Shown here in pieces: positions 25,134 through 40,183 of a stretch of DNA of 64,000 bases. Location: NCBI GenBank assembly GCA_017165825.1, contig CM029384.1, positions 20,013,158 through 20,077,157 on the forward strand, written 5' to 3'. The notes under the pieces are model-generated. The model saw only the letters and a program-made list of their open reading frames with translations, had not been told where the DNA came from and made no database searches. The number at the start of each line of letters is the position of its first letter. Positions within the stretch are counted from its first letter, which is position 1. This DNA is from Hepsetus odoe (lineage: Eukaryota; Chordata; Actinopteri; Characiformes; Hepsetidae). The translations under genes were made by a program, and so were the position numbers.

Positions 25134-28100
25134 ATGTCAGGTAAGTTCTCCCTACCTCTTTTTAATATTTACACTTTCAGTAAAAATTCATATTCATTGT
25201 TTATTTATTTATTATAATTTTTTAAATCCTCACCCCCAGGATGTCATTTGCAGCTCTTTAAATGTAGCACTATGTGGATCCATCATCCATAGTCTAAGCT
25301 GGATCAAATAAGATTTTTTTTTTTTTTTTGGGTTCAGTTTTCAGTTTTAAGAAATGGGGTCATTCTGGCTCAGCTCAACAAATATTTGATATATTTGAGT
25401 CCACACTTTGCACAATTGAACCATTTTTTGGCATTTTGTTTGCTGGGCTTGTGTGGGGAAAATCTATAATTTATCTGTTCTGGTTTACATAGTAGCTCAT
25501 AGCCCTTTTTCTTTATTTTCCTTCTTGATTTTCTGGTATTGAGCAGAGGAGGATAGGTTCCGCTTTTGAGTCTTGGTTCCTCCCAAGGGTTCTGCTTCCA
25601 GCTTTTGGGAGCTTTGCCTCTGTCACCCAAAGCTTACATACTTGGGGCTTGGACGTGGATTCTGTAAAGCTGCTTTGTGATAACAATATTTGTCAGTAAT
25701 ATAGAAATGCAATATAAATAAAACTGATTGGGCTTGACTGAGTTTAGGAGTCCAGAAATGTAAAAATTTTGTGGCAGCGGTGGCCTATTAGTTAGGGAGT
25801 TGGCCCCAGATTGGAAGATTGTGGGTTTGATTCCCTTTCCAGTAGATTGCCCTGAGTTGTGCCAACACATTATTTTGTGCATGTATTCATTATTCCATAG
25901 ACTACAACTGCATTAGGTTTGCATTAGAGATGTTCACTGCAGGACAGTAAAGAGCATACATTTTTGTTTACATTTTGTATTAGTGGAATCTCAATTACAA
26001 GAAAGGGTTAGTAAACATTTTGTCACTTTCGCTTTGTCATTTGAAAGATCTAGGTTCCCTTTTTAACATAGAAAACTGAGTTGTGTTTTATGTTTAAAGA
26101 GATTTATTAAGGCTCAGATTTTATTGGTGCCCAAAAACTTGGATGGATGGGAGCAAAGGATGGGTCATTCTTCAGAATAATGAAATTTGAGCAATTTGAA
26201 GCTCAATAAAAGCTTTTAAACAACATTCTTTTTTTGGGTTGTGAAAGTTACCAAGAACTTTCAAATGATACAGTGAAAGTGACACTAAAAGCCAATTGAA
26301 GAAAAAAGGCTAAACCAAAACACACAATCATTTTTTAGGTTGAAAAGGGAACCTCAGACTCGAAGTTTGGTGATACCTGTCAATATTTTCTAGGGCTATG
26401 TTTACAATTTTTGAATCTTAAGTTAAATAAATACAGTTAGGTCCACATATTTGGACACTGACACAAAGTGGGATTTGTACCTGCTAACTGAACATATTCC
26501 AATTATAGTTATATAATGGCCATGGACATTAATGTGTAGACTCTCAACTTTCATTTAAGGGGATCCACATTCAAATTGCATGAAGGGTTTAGGAGTTCCA
26601 GCTCCTTAACATGTGCCAGCCAAAAGTAATTGGACAGTTGACTGACTCAAAGGCTATTTCATGGGCAGGTGTGGGCAATTCCTTCATTAGGTCATTATCA
26701 ATTAAGCAGATAAAGGCCTGGAGTTGATTTGAGGTGTGGTGCTTGGATGTGGAAGATTTTGCTGTGAACAGACAACATGCGGTCAAAGGAGCTCTCCGTG
26801 CAGGTGAAACCAACCATTCTTAAGCTGCGAAAACAGAAAAAACCCATCTGAGAAATTGCTGCAATATTAGGAGTGGCAAAATCTAGAGAAGACTGCATGG
26901 AAGTAAATACAGAGGGTGCACTGTAAGGTGAAAGCCACTCCTTAGCCTAAAGAATAGAAAGGCTAGAGTGGACTTGCTAAAAAACATTTTAAAAAGCCAG
27001 AACAGTTCTGGAAAAACATTCTTTGGACAGATGAAACCAAGATCAACCTCTACCAGAATGATGGCAAGAAAAAACAAGGAGAAGGCGTGGAACAGCTCAT
27101 GATCCAAAGCATACCACATCATCTGTAAAACACGGTGGAGGCAGTGTGATGACTTGGGCGTGCTTGGCTGCCAGTGGCACTGGGACACTAGTGTTGATCG
27201 ATGATGAGACACAGGACATAAGCAACTGAATTGATTCTGAGGTGTTCAGACATACTGTCTGCTCAAATCCAGCTAAATACAGTCAAATTGATTGGGCGGC
27301 GTTTCATAATACGGATGTACAATGACCCAAAACATACAGCCAAAGCAACTCAGGAGTTTATTAAAGCAAATAAGTGGAATATTATTGAATGGCCAAGTTA
27401 GTCACCCAATTACTCCCAGTTGAGCATGCATTTCACTTGTTGAAGACTAAACCTTGGACAGAAAGGCCCACAAACAAACAGCAACTGAAAGCTGCTGCAG
27501 TAAAGGCCTAGCAGAGCATTAAAAAGGAGGAATCCCAGCATCTGGTGATATCAGTGAGTTCAAGGCTTCAGGCTGTCATTGCCAGCAAATGTTTTCAATC
27601 AAGTATTAGAAATGAACATTTTATTTTCAGTTATTTAATTCAAATTACTTTTTCGCCCCTGAAATGAAGGGGGGAAAAAATGCTTTAGTGCCTCACATTT
27701 TTATGCAATCTTTTTGTTCAACCCACTGAATTAAAGCTTAAAATCTGCACTTCAACTGCATTTGTTGTTTCATTTAAAAATTCATTGTGGTAATGTACAG
27801 AACCAAAATTAGAAAGAAGTTTTCTCTGTCCAAATATTTATGGACCCGTTTATGGAATTAAGTCAAAGGTATTAGGGTAAAGTCAAAGGTGCCTAGGTGT
27901 TACCATTGAAAAGCTGATACAAACAAAATATTAAAAAAATAATATTTTGACTTTGTCTGAGATTGCGGCGTGTGGACCATTAATTGAATAGAGCCAGAAT
28001 GACCCGAGTACAATTATGTCAAATCGGCTTACAGTAGTCCCTCATTTTTTGTGGGGGTTACATTCCGAAACCTTCCGTGAAAGATGAAAATCTGTGATAC

Positions 28101-31100
28101 ACGGATGCCACAGCAAAAATGCTTTTTTGTTGTAGTTTAAGCCCTAAATGATCTTCCTACATTCTTTAAACACATTCTAGACAGTGGTAGGGTACTTGCC
28201 TATGGACCTATGGCTCAAGAGGTTCCAGGTTCGAATCCCACCTCTGGCACTACCGTCACTGGGTCCCTGAGCAAGACCCTTAACCCCAAGTTGCTCCAGG
28301 GGGTCTGTCCCTGTTATTAGGACATGGAAGTCGCTCTGGATAAGAGTGTTTGCTAAATGCCGTAAATGTAAGTGTAAAAACATTTTAAAGCATTTAGGGG
28401 TTAGAGGAAAAACCAGCAAAAGAACACTATAGACACAGCACAAATGATACAATGGGACAATGACACGTGAAGGACAGGGGTGTCAGGAAGGCCACTTGCT
28501 CCTCCCAACCATACATATCCTAGTCAGGCATTCCTCCTGCCATACATTTTTTTTGGCACCCTTGCAATGTTTTTTTTTTTTTTTTTTTTTTTCGTAAACA
28601 ATGCTTTGTCTGTTGTGCAAATATGATATTAATAATATGATATACAGTATCTTACTCCATTTTATTTCTTTCCATATTTATTTTTTTATGTATTATAAAA
28701 TTAATACATTCTATTTTTATTAATAAATTACCTTATTTCGACATAAAAATCCATATAAACAAATACACTGTGGGCTTTACGAATGCCGCAATATACCGGG
28801 GAAATCAGCAACAAATATTTTATGTTCCTTTTGAAAATCCTCCGAATAGCTGGGGGTGCGAAATGTGAACTGCGATATAGCGGGGGATTACTGTACCTTG
28901 CTTATCATCAAAAATCCCAATGGCTTTAAAAGGGTCATGTACCATGTTGTCAGTACAGTTTACAGTAATTCCCACATTGATTTTATTGCTACATTTCAGC
29001 TGGTTTAAATTATACAAAAAATGCCTTCATGAGGCAGGGTTATGGTATTGATGCAGGCTTGCATTTTTCTCGTTTTTGTGCAGGCTTACATTATTCTCGT
29101 GTTGTTTATTTGTTGGGGAAGCTGAACCACAGCTATGGACATGCTTGCATCAATTTTTAATACATTTTTGTCCCCACTAGTGTAGTCTGTTTAAAGTGAT
29201 CTGTAACGGCTTGTTATGAAAACCAAAAGCTTCCTTCATTTTACCCATTGCTTTACTTTCTGATCTGCAGGTAGCTACACTCCAGCCCCTGGGGGCCCTT
29301 TCTCAGCTCTCACACCCAGTATGTGGCCCCAGGACCTCCTGGCAAAGCACTACCAGGTGCATTTAAAAATTTTATTTATTTATTTATTTATTTATTTTCC
29401 CAGCTGGCTTAACTTCTGTGTTTAGCAGTGTCCTCAGTTGCTAAACATTAGAGTGCAAATTTCAGTCAAATTAGTTCACTGCCCTCTAACTTTATAATGC
29501 CTTGCATTATCTTATGTCATTAGGTTTATACCTTTTTAATTGGAATTTTAATCACATTTAAATTTGAACAATTTAATTAATTAAATAATTTCATAATTAA
29601 CTATTAGATTATTACTCTAATTTTGTCATCTAACTTTATAATGTCTTAAATTATATTATCTGAACATTCTATTATCTGAATTTTAATCTGTCTATCTTGA
29701 TAAAATTTGTATAAGATTTTATCAGGCTGGGACCGGTTTAAACACAAAACTTGTGGCTTCTTTGACCTTGCGTTACAAAAAAGGATTTCAGGCCCAGTTA
29801 AAGCTACTCTGCATCCAACCATAAACAGAATAAGGAATCATTGCTGTGTGCTTGTTCCAATTTTTTTCTAATTGATATGTCTCTATTAATGTTTTTCTGA
29901 TGTGTGTGTTTTTTTTTTTTGTTTTTTTTTTACATTATTGTGTGTGATGAGGACACTCTATAAATAAAATTAGTAGTTGTATTTGTTGCAGTGTTATTAG
30001 TACTCCTATGCTTATTCATGGCTTTTTCTTGCTGACATTTACAGAAAGACCAAAGCATGGAATCAGAACTTCTGTATGATGAGTTCGGTTTCAGGATCGA
30101 CAGTGAAGGTAGGGGATAGAGACTGAAACTGTATGTCTGATCACTTTTGAATGGAAATCAGTGAATAGGGCTTTGTGCTTATTCTGTCAGGTCATACCCT
30201 TGTAATAACAGGTTAATAAATACAATATCACTCATTTTGGAGAAAAATTGGCATTCATTCTTTGTTACAATTGCTTATGGTTAACCACTATAGTTTATTA
30301 ACCTGTTATGATACCTCAGTAATATAAATGCAGAGTTCTCAGTTTTCAGAATATACAATATGCTATGATATGATATATATATATTTTTTTCAGAAATCTA
30401 AAAACTAAATTAAGTAGGAGGAACTAGGAACCAAAAATGTGAAAACAATGGTTTGCATTTTGCTGATGTTTTTAAATTGCAGATAACATCATGATACACT
30501 TACAATACAATGTTTGGTGTAATTTATCATGATGGCAATAAATATTGTTGTATTGCCCAGCCCTCTATTTATCTTTTTTTTAAATACTGTTGTAAGAGGC
30601 ATTATAAGTCTTCTTTCCTACAAGGTCCTTTGTTTTTTCAGTGCTCTTTAAACCAGTGCCAGCACAGTTGTATAGCACACCCTTTCTCTTCCCTGTTCCT
30701 TTGTACTAGATGGTGTCGAATCTCGTGAGTGGCTGCAGGGTGATGGAGCTCCACAGAGAGAAGACCCCCAACAGAGGCTGCGTTGGCAGGCCCATCTAGA
30801 GTTTACCCACAACCACACAGTGGGAGACCTCACCTGGGACAAAATTGCCCCCAGCCTGCCACGTTCTGAACGGCTTCGATCACTGGTTCTGGGTGGAATA
30901 CCACACAGCATGAGACCACAGGTGTGTAATATTGTTGTTAAACCAAGTAAAGATGCCATTTTGTTCTCTTATTAAAAAGGAAAAACGTGTTTAATAACAT
31001 GGATTTACATTAAAGTCCATGCATTTCTCCATTTTTTTTTCTCCATCTTTTTTTTTTTTCTTTTTTTCCCATTACATTTTTCACCATAAAATAGTGAACT

Positions 31101-34100
31101 TTAATGTATTTCTCTTTGTTTGATTGTTTTGGTCTGTTATATTGCATATATAAGAGTAATTATTTGGAAATGGAAATTCTTTCCATTTTTCATCAAATTC
31201 ACATCATCCAATCATTTAAATTATATCTGTTAAAAATAAAAATGTAAAATGTAGCCTATAGTTGCTTATGTAAAATGTATGTAAAGCAGCGATAAGATTA
31301 CAGAATCCCATGTCATTTTCATTGCAAGATGAGGTTAAATTGAGCCTTTTTAATAGACTAGCTAACTAGGGGCACATACGTACACTCTGGCTTTTGTTGA
31401 ATGTGAGAGTATTTAATTGTTTGCTAGTGTGTGTTGTTTATTATGGACCAACAGGCAGTTTCATGTCATATGGCGATGTAATTTCTCCATGGTAACACTT
31501 TTTTTGCTTGAAACATGCTTGTAAATTGCAGTTGGACAAGATAGCTTAGTCATGCAGTATGCAGGCTGTTTCTGTTTGATGAGATATTTTAATAGTCTCT
31601 ATAATATTATTATTTTTTTTTCTCCATGTGTTAGTTATGGATGCGTTTGTCAGGTGCCCTGCAGAAGAAGAGAACTTCAGAGATTTCTTACAGAGAAATT
31701 ATCAAAAACAGCTCAAATGATGAGACCACAGCAGCCAAACAGGTAATCTTCATCACAGGTGCTAAATTACATTCAATTATGAATACACTGTTTGTTTACA
31801 ATAATGAAAACACTATTAGGTTTAGTTAGATTTAAAGCGTCATCTGATTCTTTTCCTTGCAACCTTTTTAAATATTAATTCCCCCAAATTTCTATTGATC
31901 TCTCTTATCTCTTGCATGCAGATTGAGAAGGACCTTTTGCGGACTATGCCCACTAATGCATGTTTCAGCACCATGATGAGTGTTGGCGTGCCCAGGCTCA
32001 GACGGGTTCTTAGAGGGTTGGCATGGCTTTACCCAGACATCGGCTATTGCCAGGGAACTGGCATGGTGAGACACACTTTTCTCTCTCTCATGAGTTTCCA
32101 GTAGGCTACTTTCTAGCTTTGTGGTTTATCTCTATTCATTGCTGCATAAAAACACCTTGAAGGAATTTGCTCCTTAACAGCAATAATAAAAATTAAATGG
32201 ACAGAGTTTTCATAAAAATTGTAGTTGATGAGGAACACCCACCCATAAGTAGCACTGTGCAAACGTCATGCCTATGTCATCACATACTTGTCTCAAATCA
32301 CATTAAATAATCTTGCTTATAGATAATAAGACTTGCTTATTTGGTTTCTGACCCTATATGATTCTGTGATTGTAGGAGTGTATAAATAGGAGTGGTTTGC
32401 ATTAAATATTTTCAGTATGCCGTTTGCACCATTCCAGTTGGAGGAATGAGCTTTGATTACTTGTTAGCTAGCAATACCTTTGTTTTTGAAAGAAAATGCT
32501 TGACATACTGGTGCTGGTGGTCTAGTGGTAGGATAACTGCCTACAGATCAAGAGGTCTCTGGCTCAAATCCCACCTTCAGCACTACCATCATTAGGTTCC
32601 TTGAGCAAGAGCCTTAACCCCAAGTTGCTCCAGGGGGATTGTCCCTGTAGTTAAGAAATGTAAGTGACTCTTTATAAGAGCGTCGGCTCAGTGCCATTAA
32701 TGTAAATGTACATATTATTGACGAAAAATGGAAAAGGTACTGACAGAATTCAAGCTTCCAGATGACTTCATGCCACTTATTTATCCAGTCTTATTTATCA
32801 ATTTTTCTACATAGCTATGCGTCAAACAGTGTCAGAAAGAGAGTAGTGTGCACAGGTTTTCTTTATAGCTACATTAACCTGATAACTCCAGTGCAATTCT
32901 AAATAAGCCAACATCAGACAATAAACATGTTTGTAGGAAAATTTTTTTAGCTGCTGTCTTGTTTCTCTGTTGGATTTGTCCCTAGGTGGTGTCATGTTTG
33001 TTGCTCTTTCTGGAGGAAGAGGATGCCCTATGGATGATGTGTGCGCTAATTGAAGAGTTGCTGCCTCCATCTTATTTCTCCTCTACTCTTCTGGGGGTCC
33101 AAACTGACCAACGAGTGCTCCGCCAGCTTATTGTGCAGTATCTGCCACGCCTGGACAGACTGCTTCAAGAGCATGACATTGGTGAGACATAGTCAAATCT
33201 AATGATCCAGGCTGAAATAACATCGAAACATCTACTGCTAAGATGATCATTTACAATCCTTAATGCCCACGTTTGGATGTTCAGTTGTGGACACGGCTTG
33301 CATATTCTCAATTGGATTGGAAAAAACCACTGTCAATATAATGGGGCTCACTGGAGCTGCACATAAGCAGGTCACCATAAGCAATTGCCAAGCTCATCTA
33401 GAGAGGTATAAAGCCCTCATTTTTGGGCTTTGAACCAATGGAACAGAATTGTGTGGCAAGCTATATCTATTAAATATGAGTGCAGTCACTTGCTGCTTTA
33501 TCATTGCTAAAATGGTGAAACTTGTCACCAGGAAATGATTCCTGTTTAGGATAACTTTGAGTACATCCTGCTCAAGAGCAGAATATTTGCAAAAGAACAC
33601 CAAACTAAGAATGAAAGTAAATGAAAACTAATCTCATCCTTTCCAGAAAATTAATGCATACTCAAAACTGTTCATTTGTTGTTTAAAGAAACTGAAAATA
33701 ATAGACTAAAAAACGGAAATCAAAAACCCTGTACAAGACAAAACATGATTTGTTACAAACTTTAAAACCGTTGAGTTGCTTTGATTAATTAACATTTATC
33801 TCCTTTTGCTCTGCAGAATTGTCTCTGATCACTCTCCACTGGTTCCTAACATCCTTTGCCAGTGTGGTGGATATCCGGATTCTGTTGAGAATCTGGGATT
33901 TGCTCTTCTATGAGGGATCCATTGTACTTTTCCAAGTCACCCTAGGCATGCTCAAAATCAAGGCAAGCCTTTACTATACAAAGAAACTCTATTTTTACAC
34001 TGCTTTTTACTCAGGCCTTTTATGATGGCCACATTCAGTCAACAGTGAGGACAACAAAGAAGGCATTTAATCATCAATAGTTCAATGTCTTCTCAAAGCT

Positions 34101-34385
34101 TGGTTTTATTTTAAAAATTCACCCCTGGCTAGTCCAATGGGTTTTATGTGCTTCAAAGTCTTCTTTCCACATAGAGCTTTAGTGTTTTGGTTTAAAAGGA
34201 CCTTAGTGCTCTTTCAGATCTACTATTCATGTTATAACTATTAATCTTTTAATGCGTATGCAGCTATCTCTGCCGCTATCTCTATACTTTGGTATCTGCT
34301 CTTCTCCATTAATACAATATCTAGCTTTGTTTTTACATCACTTTGGTATGTTCTTTGGTATGTAATAATAATAATAATAATAATA

Positions 34386-34462
<77 letters not shown>

Positions 34463-37400
34463 GAAACGTATACCACTAGTGATTTCTGTTCAGGTTTGGG
34501 GAAAGTAACAGAACTGCAGCGTTTGCTGTACTATAAAGTTAGTGTAAGGCATTAGTAATAGCAAATCAACATACCTTATTTTCTCCTCTACTAACTATGA
34601 ATGCATAATTTTAAAAGTTTAAACTAGAAGATCTAAGCAAATCTGTGCTGACTTAGCTCCCAGTGTATTTTGGGCAGCGATGGCCTAATGGTTAATGAGT
34701 TGTCCCTGCATTAGAAGATTGTGGGTTCGATTCCCTCACCAGTAGGTTGCCCTGAGGTACCCTTGAGTAAGGTACCATCCCTGTCACTGCTTCCGGGCGC
34801 TTTCAATAGCTGCCCACTGCTGCATGGGTTAAATGCAGAGGTCCAGTTTTGTTGTGGTTCACTGTGTGCTGTGCTGTGACCTCGCAATGAAAAGGGTTTT
34901 CATTTTCATTTTCTATTTTCCATTCCATTACTTTGAATACTCATCTTAATCCTGAGTAGTTACATTCATCTAAACTTCTAAAATAATAGATTGCACCCTT
35001 TCAGGCAAGTAATGTGCTCCATCCCATTGCTATTTGCAAAAAAATTGCATTAATAAATTATTAAATAACATGAAATAATTTTAAACTTGGTCAATATCAA
35101 AATCCACAATATGTAGAATAATCTTAACAGTCTTAATGATAAATATTATANATTTATTTTCATCAATCAACAAAATGCAGTGAATGAACAAAAGAGAAAT
35201 CTAAATCAAATCAATATTTGGTGTGACAACCCTTTTCCTTCAAAAAAGCATCAATTCTTCTAGGTACACTTGCACACAGCTTTTGAAAGAACTCTGCTGG
35301 TAGGTTGTTCCAAACATCTTGGAGAACTAACCACAGATCTTCTGTGGATGTAGGGTTCCTCACATCCTTCTGTCTCTTCATGTAATCCCAGACATGCTCG
35401 ATGATGTTGAGATCAGGGGTCTGTGGGGGCCATAAGAATTGATGCTGGTCTGAAGGCAAAAGGTAGAAACACAAAATATTGATTTGATTTAGATTTTTCT
35501 TTTGTTCGCTCACATTGAATTTTGTAAACTGCTAAAAATAAACAATCATTATTTATATTTCTGAAAGCATTCATTGTTTACAGCATTTTGTTCACACCTG
35601 CCTAAAAGTTTTGCACAGTAGTGTGTGTGTGTGTGTGTGTGTATATATAATATAAAATATGGTTGTTAGAATGGAGAGTTTTACTGTGTTTGTGATTCAA
35701 AACTCTTCTGCTTTTTCTTCAAAGGAAGAGGAGTTAGTGTCATCTGAAAACTCGGCATCCATCTTCAACACGCTGTCAGACCTTCCAAGTCAGCTGGAAG
35801 ATGGTGCAGCAGTTCTTGGGGAGGCAGTCAGGCTGGCCGGCTCACTCTCTCAGGACACACTGGATGCTCACAGACACAAACACTTGGCCTATATCCTGGC
35901 CGAACAGGCCCAGCTGAACTCCAACAACTCTCATTCACTCAATGCCAACTTCAACAAGGCAAGCTGAATGACAATGTTATAAGGGTGCTTGAAAGTTTCT
36001 GAACACTTTAGGATTTTCTGTATTTTTCAGAAATGTGATGATTGGTCAATTATCTTTTGAGGAAAATGATATTATATATTTGTGAATCTTTTGCTTTTGT
36101 TATCTGGGGTAGCCCCTTTTCTGCAGCATAAACTGCAACTTAATGTTTCTGGATACTATTGATGAGTCCTGCAGGCATTTTTGTTTATTATTCCATAAAG
36201 TACAGCTTCAGCTGATGGTGAGCAGTTTATGGGAGGAAAAGTTGAGGACTTTGAATGAGCTATTCCAAAACATTAACTATTCTTTGGAAAAACAACTTGT
36301 GTGTCTATTATTTGCTTGTTTCATTTGAGATTCTGTTCACAGGCAAATGTCCTGACATTTTCCTTAAGAATTCACCTGGGATAATTCAGAATTCATTGTC
36401 CCATCAGTAATGGCCATACTAGCATGCATGCAACAAAGCAGCCTCAGTCCATGATACTATCACCATGTTTTATTAATAGGGTTAAGAGTCTTTTGCCATG
36501 TTTTGCTTTCTGCTAACAAAACACTCCTTATCCATCCAGAGAACATTTTTTACAGTAGCTTTTTCTATTGTTCATATCTTTAGAAAACTGATTTATGGGG
36601 AGCAGTAGCCTATTCCATTTGTCTCTGCCATGCACACCATTTTATAGTGTTCTTATGATGGTGGACTTGAACATTAATATTAGCCCATTTAAGAGTGAGC
36701 GTTAGTTGCATGGACATTATTGTGGGTTCCCTTTTGATTTCACAGACTATTTCACACCATCTTTTTTGCTCCCTGAGGAAAGTACTATTTGATCTAGAAC
36801 TTATTCCAATTTCACACAATCTGTCAGACTGTGGATGGTTGGAATCTAAACTCTTTTCAGGTGGTTTTGTCATCTTTTTAAACTTCATGAGTATGAAAAA
36901 CTTGATCATTTCCTGGGGACTTATTTTGTTTTCTTTGTTCCATGATGCACTTCCAACAGTGTGTTTGTCATGAAATTGATGGAAAACATCTGGCTCATCA
37001 GTATGCAATGTTGGATAAGTTTCCTCAGTAAAAAAAATTACCTTTTTTTTCCCCATTTCTTTTAATTAGGTTATCTTTGTCTATCTATAAAAATATTGCT
37101 GTTAAAAGAATAATGAACGGCTAAAAACAAAAGCAAATGTCTTGATAAGTTGCATTTTGTATAGGCAAGTCAGACACTGCTTAAAAATAAATATTTTGAG
37201 ATTTTTACAACTTAACTCAAGTTGACTTAACTTAATTCAAAACCACTGGTGGTCCAGTAGTAGGATACTTGCCTATGGACCTATGGTCAAGAGGTCCCAG
37301 GTTCGAATCCCACCTCTGGCACTACCACAACTGGGTCCCTGAGCAAGACCCTTAACCCTGAGTTGCTTCAGGGGGACTGTGCCTGTAATTAGGACATGTA

Positions 37401-40123
37401 AGTCGCTCTGGATAAGAGCGTCTGCTAAATGCCGTAAATGTAAACTTAACAGTTTGAGGCTAATGTGTGACACTTTAGGCATACCAGTGCTAACTGGCGG
37501 ACTTAGGTTTTCATTGATTGTTGGCTACATGAGTCCATGGCATAACAAAAATGAACAAATATCCAACACCAAAGCTTCACATTTTTGGTAAAGGTTAACT
37601 GCAGGAATTGCACGTTTTAATTAATTTTTAACTTTTTTAAATATATTTTGAAACCAGTTCTTCTATTTTGATTATGATTGAGAGTTACTGTTCCTATACA
37701 GGTGGTTCGCAGACAGAGCCTGCGCAGGAAGTCCACGCTGAGCTCTTTGCTCTTTGGGGAAGATGAGACTGAGATACTTAAGGCCAAAAACATCAAACAA
37801 ACTGAGCTGGTAGCTGCCTTACGAGAGGCTATTGCTCGCACGGCGGAGCACTTCCATTGTCTGGACCCTCGACATTGCTCCATGGTTTGTACCAGTTTGT
37901 AATCACTAATGAAGACACTAATGAAAAATGCAGTACCTTTCAGTGTTGATTGTTGGAGTCTAAACTTTTTGGTAATGGTTTTGTCATCTTTTTTTAAACT
38001 TCATGAATTTCAACAACTCTTTCCTGAGGACTTGTTGCCTTTTCTTTGTTCCATGATGCACTTCCAAAAATGTGTTGTATAGATCGGAATCTGATCAATC
38101 CCAGTTTATTAAATAAATGGTGCACGCTCACCACCTGGTTGTCCTGAAATTGATTGAAAACATCTGACTCATCAGTATGTGATGTTGAATAATTTGTTGG
38201 CATAGAATGATTTGTTAATATGGTGCAGCTTTAAGTTTGTAGATTTTTGACTTGGTTGATTTTTGTGCAATTGAATTGTTGAATCACAGTCATTATAATT
38301 AAAGGAATATCCAGAACGACTTTCATTTCAAATCCTGTGATGTCAAAGATGTCAAATCCTGTGGCAGTTAATTTGACATTATTGTAAAATAGATAGAATT
38401 ATATTATTTATCAGTAATCTCTTGTATATAAAATAAAAACTGTATGAGTCAAAATACTGAACACAGTAGCATACCTGTCTTTCACTGTTTTCAGATAGTT
38501 TTAGAACTTATGCGTTTTTCTTTTTAGACCACCGTATGTGAGTCAATGTACTCAGCACAGCCAGTGAATGCTTTATTTATATTGCCTCAGCCTCAGCACT
38601 AGATTCTGCTGCTGTCAGGCTGTACCCTGAACCACTGCAGCAGTGTGAGTCATCGCAAAGTGCCAGTGGAGATGAGTCACTAAAGCTAACTTTTTTTCTT
38701 CATTTAAACATGACATTGTCATCGTGCTTCATTGCCAGAATTAGGAGGTGTAGGTTTTTCTAATTTGCTAGACAGCCTGGCAGCTGCCAGAGTAACGCCC
38801 CCAGATGCATCATTACTGTCAGTCAGCCAGACCCTGGGGTACTGCTGATGCCATTCTTTTGTCATATCTGTCTTCCAGGATAAATGTGGCAAAATTAACA
38901 TTAAGACCTAATGATATGAGTCATAACATTTTTAGTTTTTCTGAACTTTGTAAACATAAGATCCTCTAGTTAAAATTTTGCTATGGTTAAGATTATGGAA
39001 CAAATTTTTTATTTGTTTGCAAAAATCCACTGTTAAAAAAGAAATCAAGGAGAAATCAAGCATGATTGACAAATAGTTTACAGACTCTCTGTAATTGGTT
39101 TAAATTAGTCTTTTTGTTATTCTTTAAATCAGAAAAATATTATTTAATGTAATTTTATTATGGAAATAATATTTTCATATTGTTCACATCAAGGACTTGA
39201 CTCCAGACTACTCTATGGAGAGTCATCAGCGGGACCACGAGAACTTCCTAGTCGTGTCTCGAAATCGCAGACGGCGGGCCAAAGCTTTGCTGGATTTTGA
39301 GCGGCATGATGATGATGAGCTGGGTTTTCGGAAAAATGACATAATTACGGTAAGCATTAAGGCTTGAAATGTTTTTGGATTACTTGGATTGTTGCCAACA
39401 TCTAATGTATATTTCATGTCAATAGCCCCATTAGAAATATATTTACTGAGGAAAAGCTTGGATGTGTTCGTGCTTCTTTTCCCTGCTGTAATCTCAAATC
39501 CACCCCAGTTTATTTATTTATTTTTGTTCAGTTTGGCTGTTTGACCTTTAATACAAAAGCTCCTTGTTGTAATCCCATTTCTTTTCATGTGCCCTCTTTC
39601 AGCTAGTTTCACAGAAAGATGAGCACTGTTGGGTGGGGGAGCTGAACGGGCTGAGGGGTAAGAGCTGTCACAAGACTGCAGCTTTTTTTTTTTTTTCCCG
39701 CCCCCCCCCCCCCCCTATATGGAAGTGAAAGTGACTATTCTTATATACAACCAACCAGTATCTTGTTGCTATACAGGTTGGTTTCCTGCAAAATTTGTTG
39801 AAATCTTGGATGAACGAAGTAAAGAGGTTAGTAAAATACCTATATTAGTATTAAGGTTTTTAATAATGATACCGACTATTATTTTAACTTTCGTACTAAT
39901 TCCTGAACAGCCCCACTAATACTTCCTCACTGGTGGTCCTCTTGGGCCTTTACCAATGATGAAGGGGGATAACAAAAGGTGCAGAAAAATAGATTAACTA
40001 CAGTGTACAAAGTGAGCCTGCATGTTCAGCGTGTGCCTAAAACAGCATCTTGGGCCTGTGTTGGAAAAGGCTGAATACAAAAACGTTGTGGATAGTGTGG
40101 CAGTGGGTTTTGAACTTTCAATC

Positions 40124-40183
<60 letters not shown>

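Larger units (their letters stand above)
28030..28898. mobile_element. MITE with ACAGTAGTCCCTC-type inverted ends, carrying a nested SINE
   Basis: The left end ACAGTAGTCCCTCATTTTTT and the right end, inverted, ACAGTAATCCCCCGCTATAT are imperfect terminal inverted repeats. The inner flanks TCCGTGAAAGATGAAAATC and GATATAGCGG fit a family common in vertebrates. A tRNA-type SINE sits inside at 28181-28377. Confidence 0.65.

Noticed and set aside
34672..34760. Possible tRNA gene (A- and B-box-like motifs)
   Set aside because: The block recurs with the same downstream body at many sites and lacks a clean cloverleaf, so it is the head of SINE family A.
36695..36973. 92-codon plus-strand open frame in an sgsm3 intron
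   Set aside because: It lies in the antisense strand of a decayed Tc1 transposon.
40125..40125. Acceptor TTTCAATCAG just before the GT repeat as the main splice site
   Set aside because: It would add 59 nt and break the frame. The family sequence continues exactly at 40185.
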